NCBI GenBank assembly: GCA_004297645.1
Contig: SCUG01000377.1
Location: 1-16,721 of the forward strand
Direction of reading: 5' to 3'
Origin: Saprospiraceae bacterium
GTDB taxonomy: Bacteria > Bacteroidota > Bacteroidia > Chitinophagales > Saprospiraceae
Length of the DNA stretch: 16,721 nt
Part shown: positions 15,134 to 16,721 of the stretch, piece after piece
Layout: each line of letters starts with the position of its first letter
How positions within the stretch are numbered: position 1 is the first letter of the stretch
Program-made: the position numbers and the translations under genes
The notes under the pieces: generated by a model
What the model was told of the DNA's origin: nothing
Databases searched by the model: none
The model's input: the letters and a program-made list of their open reading frames with translations, nothing else

Positions 15134-15201
15134 TTGAACGCAAGGACGCAAAGAACTAATTACAACTTTGCGTCCTTGCGTCCTTGCGTCCTTGCGTTCA
15201 A
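15134..15201. repeat. Inverted repeat with 8-bp tandem expansion in one arm
   Basis: The left arm TTGAACGCAAGGACGCAAAG (15134-15153) pairs with the ends of 15166-15201. The right arm holds three copies of TCCTTGCG (15173-15196), whereas the left arm holds the equivalent of one. Nearby, GCGTTCAATTAT occurs twice as a direct repeat (15194-15205 and 15210-15221). The rest of the gap to 15400 shows only a small hairpin, CTGGC-GAA-GCCAG (15305-15317), and no gene I can support. Confidence 0.88.
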
Positions 15202-15400
15202 TTATCTCAGCGTTCAATTATTTCGTCCCGTATTTCTTAAGTGACTTTTGATTGAGCCGCTGCGTGCCGCAACTTGTCTGACTTGACTTTGGCTAACTAC
15301 TAACCTGGCGAAGCCAGCACCAGCGGGACAACGGGTGGCAGGGGAAAATTACCGGCAATTTGTTGGCCTTTAATTGCGCATAAGCACCTAAATAGATGCC

Positions 15401-16441
15401 TTATTTCAGCACCATTTTGTTCAGGATGGAAACCACCATCAAAAGCACCACGATAACGAAAGCAAAACCAGCATACAAAAAATAAGTCACCATTTCTGAA
15501 TAGACAGAGGGCGGCCGGATTTTCTGCACAACGGCCTGGGGCAATTGGGAAGTTACGGCTGCGGTTTGCTGCCGGGCACTGATGCTTTTTCCTTCTTCTT
15601 CGATATAGCCCAAAATGCCGTCTATCTGGCCGTCCGTCAGGTAGCGGTGGTCGGTCATCACGGTGCGATTATTTTCCTCAAACAAGCGAACGGCGCCGGC
15701 GTCGCCCGACTTGACGAGGTCTTGCGAGGAGTGGATCCACCGATGGAGCCAGGTTTTGTCGTGGCGGCTGTTGACGCCGCGCAAATTGGGGCCTACCATC
15801 TTGCCCTGCCCGATGGAATGGCAGGCGCTGCAAATACTTTTGAAAAGCTGTTTGCCGTCGCTGATGCCGGCGAATGGATTGGCGGCAGCGGCTACGGGGG
15901 CAGCCTCTTTTTCAGGGGCCACCACCTCTTTGCTGCCGGCATTTGCGGCAAGGGATGCTTTATTGGCATCGCCCGCCGGGGCAGTTTTTTTACCCTCGGC
16001 GACAGCCTCTTCCGGCGGGTAAAGGGCTGCCAGACGGCGGACGTAATTGACCATCTGCCACCGCTGCTCCTCCGAGAGGGTTTCGGCAAAGCGGAGCATG
16101 GGCGGGTTGCCCTCGGTTATTTTCCAAAACAGCGCCCCGTCTGTCTGCCGCTGCACGCGGCGGGAGGTCAGGTCGGCGGGCCTGCGTTCCAGCGCGGCCG
16201 CGTTGATGCCGTCGCCTTTGCCGTGGTTGCCGTGGCAAACGAAGCAGATGGCGTTGAACAATTGCTCCCCGTTGGCGGTGGCGGCTTTGTCGCCTTTCAG
16301 GGGGTTCTTCAGGGCGTTGGCCGATTTTGGCGCTACCCAATTCCCCCACTGAAATACCGGTGGCTCCGCCTGGGAATGTAAGAATGGCAAAATGGTGATG
16401 GCCAGCAATAAACAGCGGCCTTTTACTAAAATAGGCTTCAT
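15401..16441 (-). CDS. Di-haem cytochrome c, C-terminally membrane-anchored
   Basis: A protein of 346 residues. An N-terminal signal sequence (about 1-25) precedes two cytochrome c domains. The first has CFVCH (Cys66, Cys69, His70) and a likely distal Met115 in NPPMLRF; the second has CSACH (Cys204, Cys207, His208) and a likely Met262 in RTVMTDHRYLTD. They are joined by an Ala/Lys/Glu-rich linker (about 145-188). One membrane helix lies near the C-terminus (about 317-342), with a short cytoplasmic tail. The expected role is periplasmic electron transfer next to an inner-membrane complex such as a terminal oxidase or reductase. The layout recalls CcoP-like or alternative respiratory cytochromes, but no partner gene is inside the window. 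It is convergent with the phosphoesterase gene across a 450-nt gap full of repeats. The start is the ATG at 16441. Confidence 0.92.
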   Translation of the reverse strand: MKPILVKGRCLLLAITILPFLHSQAEPPVFQWGNWVAPKSANALKNPLKGDKAATANGEQLFNAICFVCHGNHGKGDGINAAALERRPADLTSRRVQRQTDGALFWKITEGNPPMLRFAETLSEEQRWQMVNYVRRLAALYPPEEAVAEGKKTAPAGDANKASLAANAGSKEVVAPEKEAAPVAAAANPFAGISDGKQLFKSICSACHSIGQGKMVGPNLRGVNSRHDKTWLHRWIHSSQDLVKSGDAGAVRLFEENNRTVMTDHRYLTDGQIDGILGYIEEEGKSISARQQTAAVTSQLPQAVVQKIRPPSVYSEMVTYFLYAGFAFVIVVLLMVVSILNKMVLK

Positions 16442-16476
16442 GGTATTTTTTTTAAAAAAAGATAACTACTCTCCCC

Positions 16477-16501
16477 TTGTCATTCCCGCAGGGAATGACA
16501 A
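16477..16501. repeat. 25-bp palindrome upstream of the cytochrome gene
   Basis: TTGTCATTCCC, a GCA centre, then GGGAATGACAA. The pairing extends imperfectly into the flanking CCCC and GGGGG runs. It lies 36 nt upstream of the cytochrome start, so it may be in the 5' leader or near the promoter. Confidence 0.88.
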
Positions 16502-16555
16502 AGGGGGGAGGGTAAGCAGCCACAAAAAATAAACTGGTAAATGGGTGGGGTGATT

Positions 16556-16595
16556 TCGGATTTCGATGTCAAAGCATCTCCGCTCCGAAATCCGA
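16556..16595. repeat. 10-bp inverted repeat
   Basis: TCGGATTTCG (16556-16565) and CGAAATCCGA (16586-16595) are exact complements with a 20-nt loop. This is one of several short palindromes upstream of the cytochrome gene; no gene is supported in 16442-16721. Confidence 0.7.
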
Positions 16596-16654
16596 GATAC
16601 GAAATTAGGGGTGTTAAGAGAAAAATTCCAAACGGTTTTTTTGACGCTGAAAGA

Positions 16655-16721
16655 CGCTGGTTCTTTATGATTTCACGCTGTTCCTGATTTTTTATTTCAT
16701 AAAAAATCATAAGAATCAGCG
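16655..16721. repeat. Nested inverted repeats at the window edge
   Basis: CGCTGGTTCTTTATGATTT (16655-16673) pairs imperfectly with AAATCATAAGAATCAGCG (16704-16721). Partly overlapping it is a perfect hairpin, GATTTTTTAT-TTC-ATAAAAAATC (16686-16708). The right end is at the window limit, so the element may continue. Confidence 0.75.

Noticed and set aside
16480..16710. Small minus-strand open frame of 76 codons at the window end
   Set aside because: It spans several inverted repeats, has no recognisable motif and lies in low-GC DNA unlike the neighbouring genes.

Overview
The window is from a member of the Bacteroidota with fairly GC-rich coding sequence. The evidence is protein style (a membrane-anchored FMN glutamate-synthase-like protein, a stand-alone YjeF_N protein, a lipoprotein-type phosphoesterase fused to an outer-membrane barrel), no clear Shine-Dalgarno sites, and AT-rich junctions crowded with palindromes. 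A Saprospiraceae/Lewinella-like relative is my guess, from general resemblance only.

Layout. Positions 1-7763 hold a carbohydrate block, all on +: the C-terminal part of a GMC oxidoreductase, a glucose-1-dehydrogenase-like SDR, a GH63/MGH1-like glucosidase, an amylo-alpha-1,6-glucosidase (debranching type) and an aquaporin-family channel. The order suggests release of glucose from glucan or a glycosylated osmolyte, followed by glucose oxidation, with a water/solute channel alongside; this pathway is inferred. Positions 7827-11056 hold a small helical protein of unknown function, an FMN/[3Fe-4S] glutamate-synthase-like protein with two N-terminal membrane segments, and an NAD(P)H-hydrate epimerase. 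Positions 11151-14948 encode a 1265-residue lipoprotein with a calcineurin-like phosphoesterase domain, a middle region with protein-kinase-like motifs, and a C-terminal BamA/Omp85-like barrel. On the minus strand, 15401-16441 is a di-haem cytochrome c with a signal peptide and a C-terminal membrane anchor.

The most unusual feature is the repeat content. Every gene junction holds at least one large palindrome, from at least six unrelated sequence families. The dominant family has 16-nt arms (AGAGGTGACACCTTTT and its complement) around a 0-3 nt centre. It appears as seven complete copies plus solitary arms at five junctions; one copy shows a compensatory arm change and one supplies the stop codon of the debranching enzyme. 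A different palindrome at 7772-7804 has the same 16+1+16 plan. An 18-bp palindrome lies inside two adjacent glycosidase genes and is read in different frames. A cloverleaf-like inverted repeat (8318-8388) and a three-way-junction element (8442-8575) precede the glutamate-synthase-like gene. No transposase, CRISPR array, rRNA or genuine tRNA was found.
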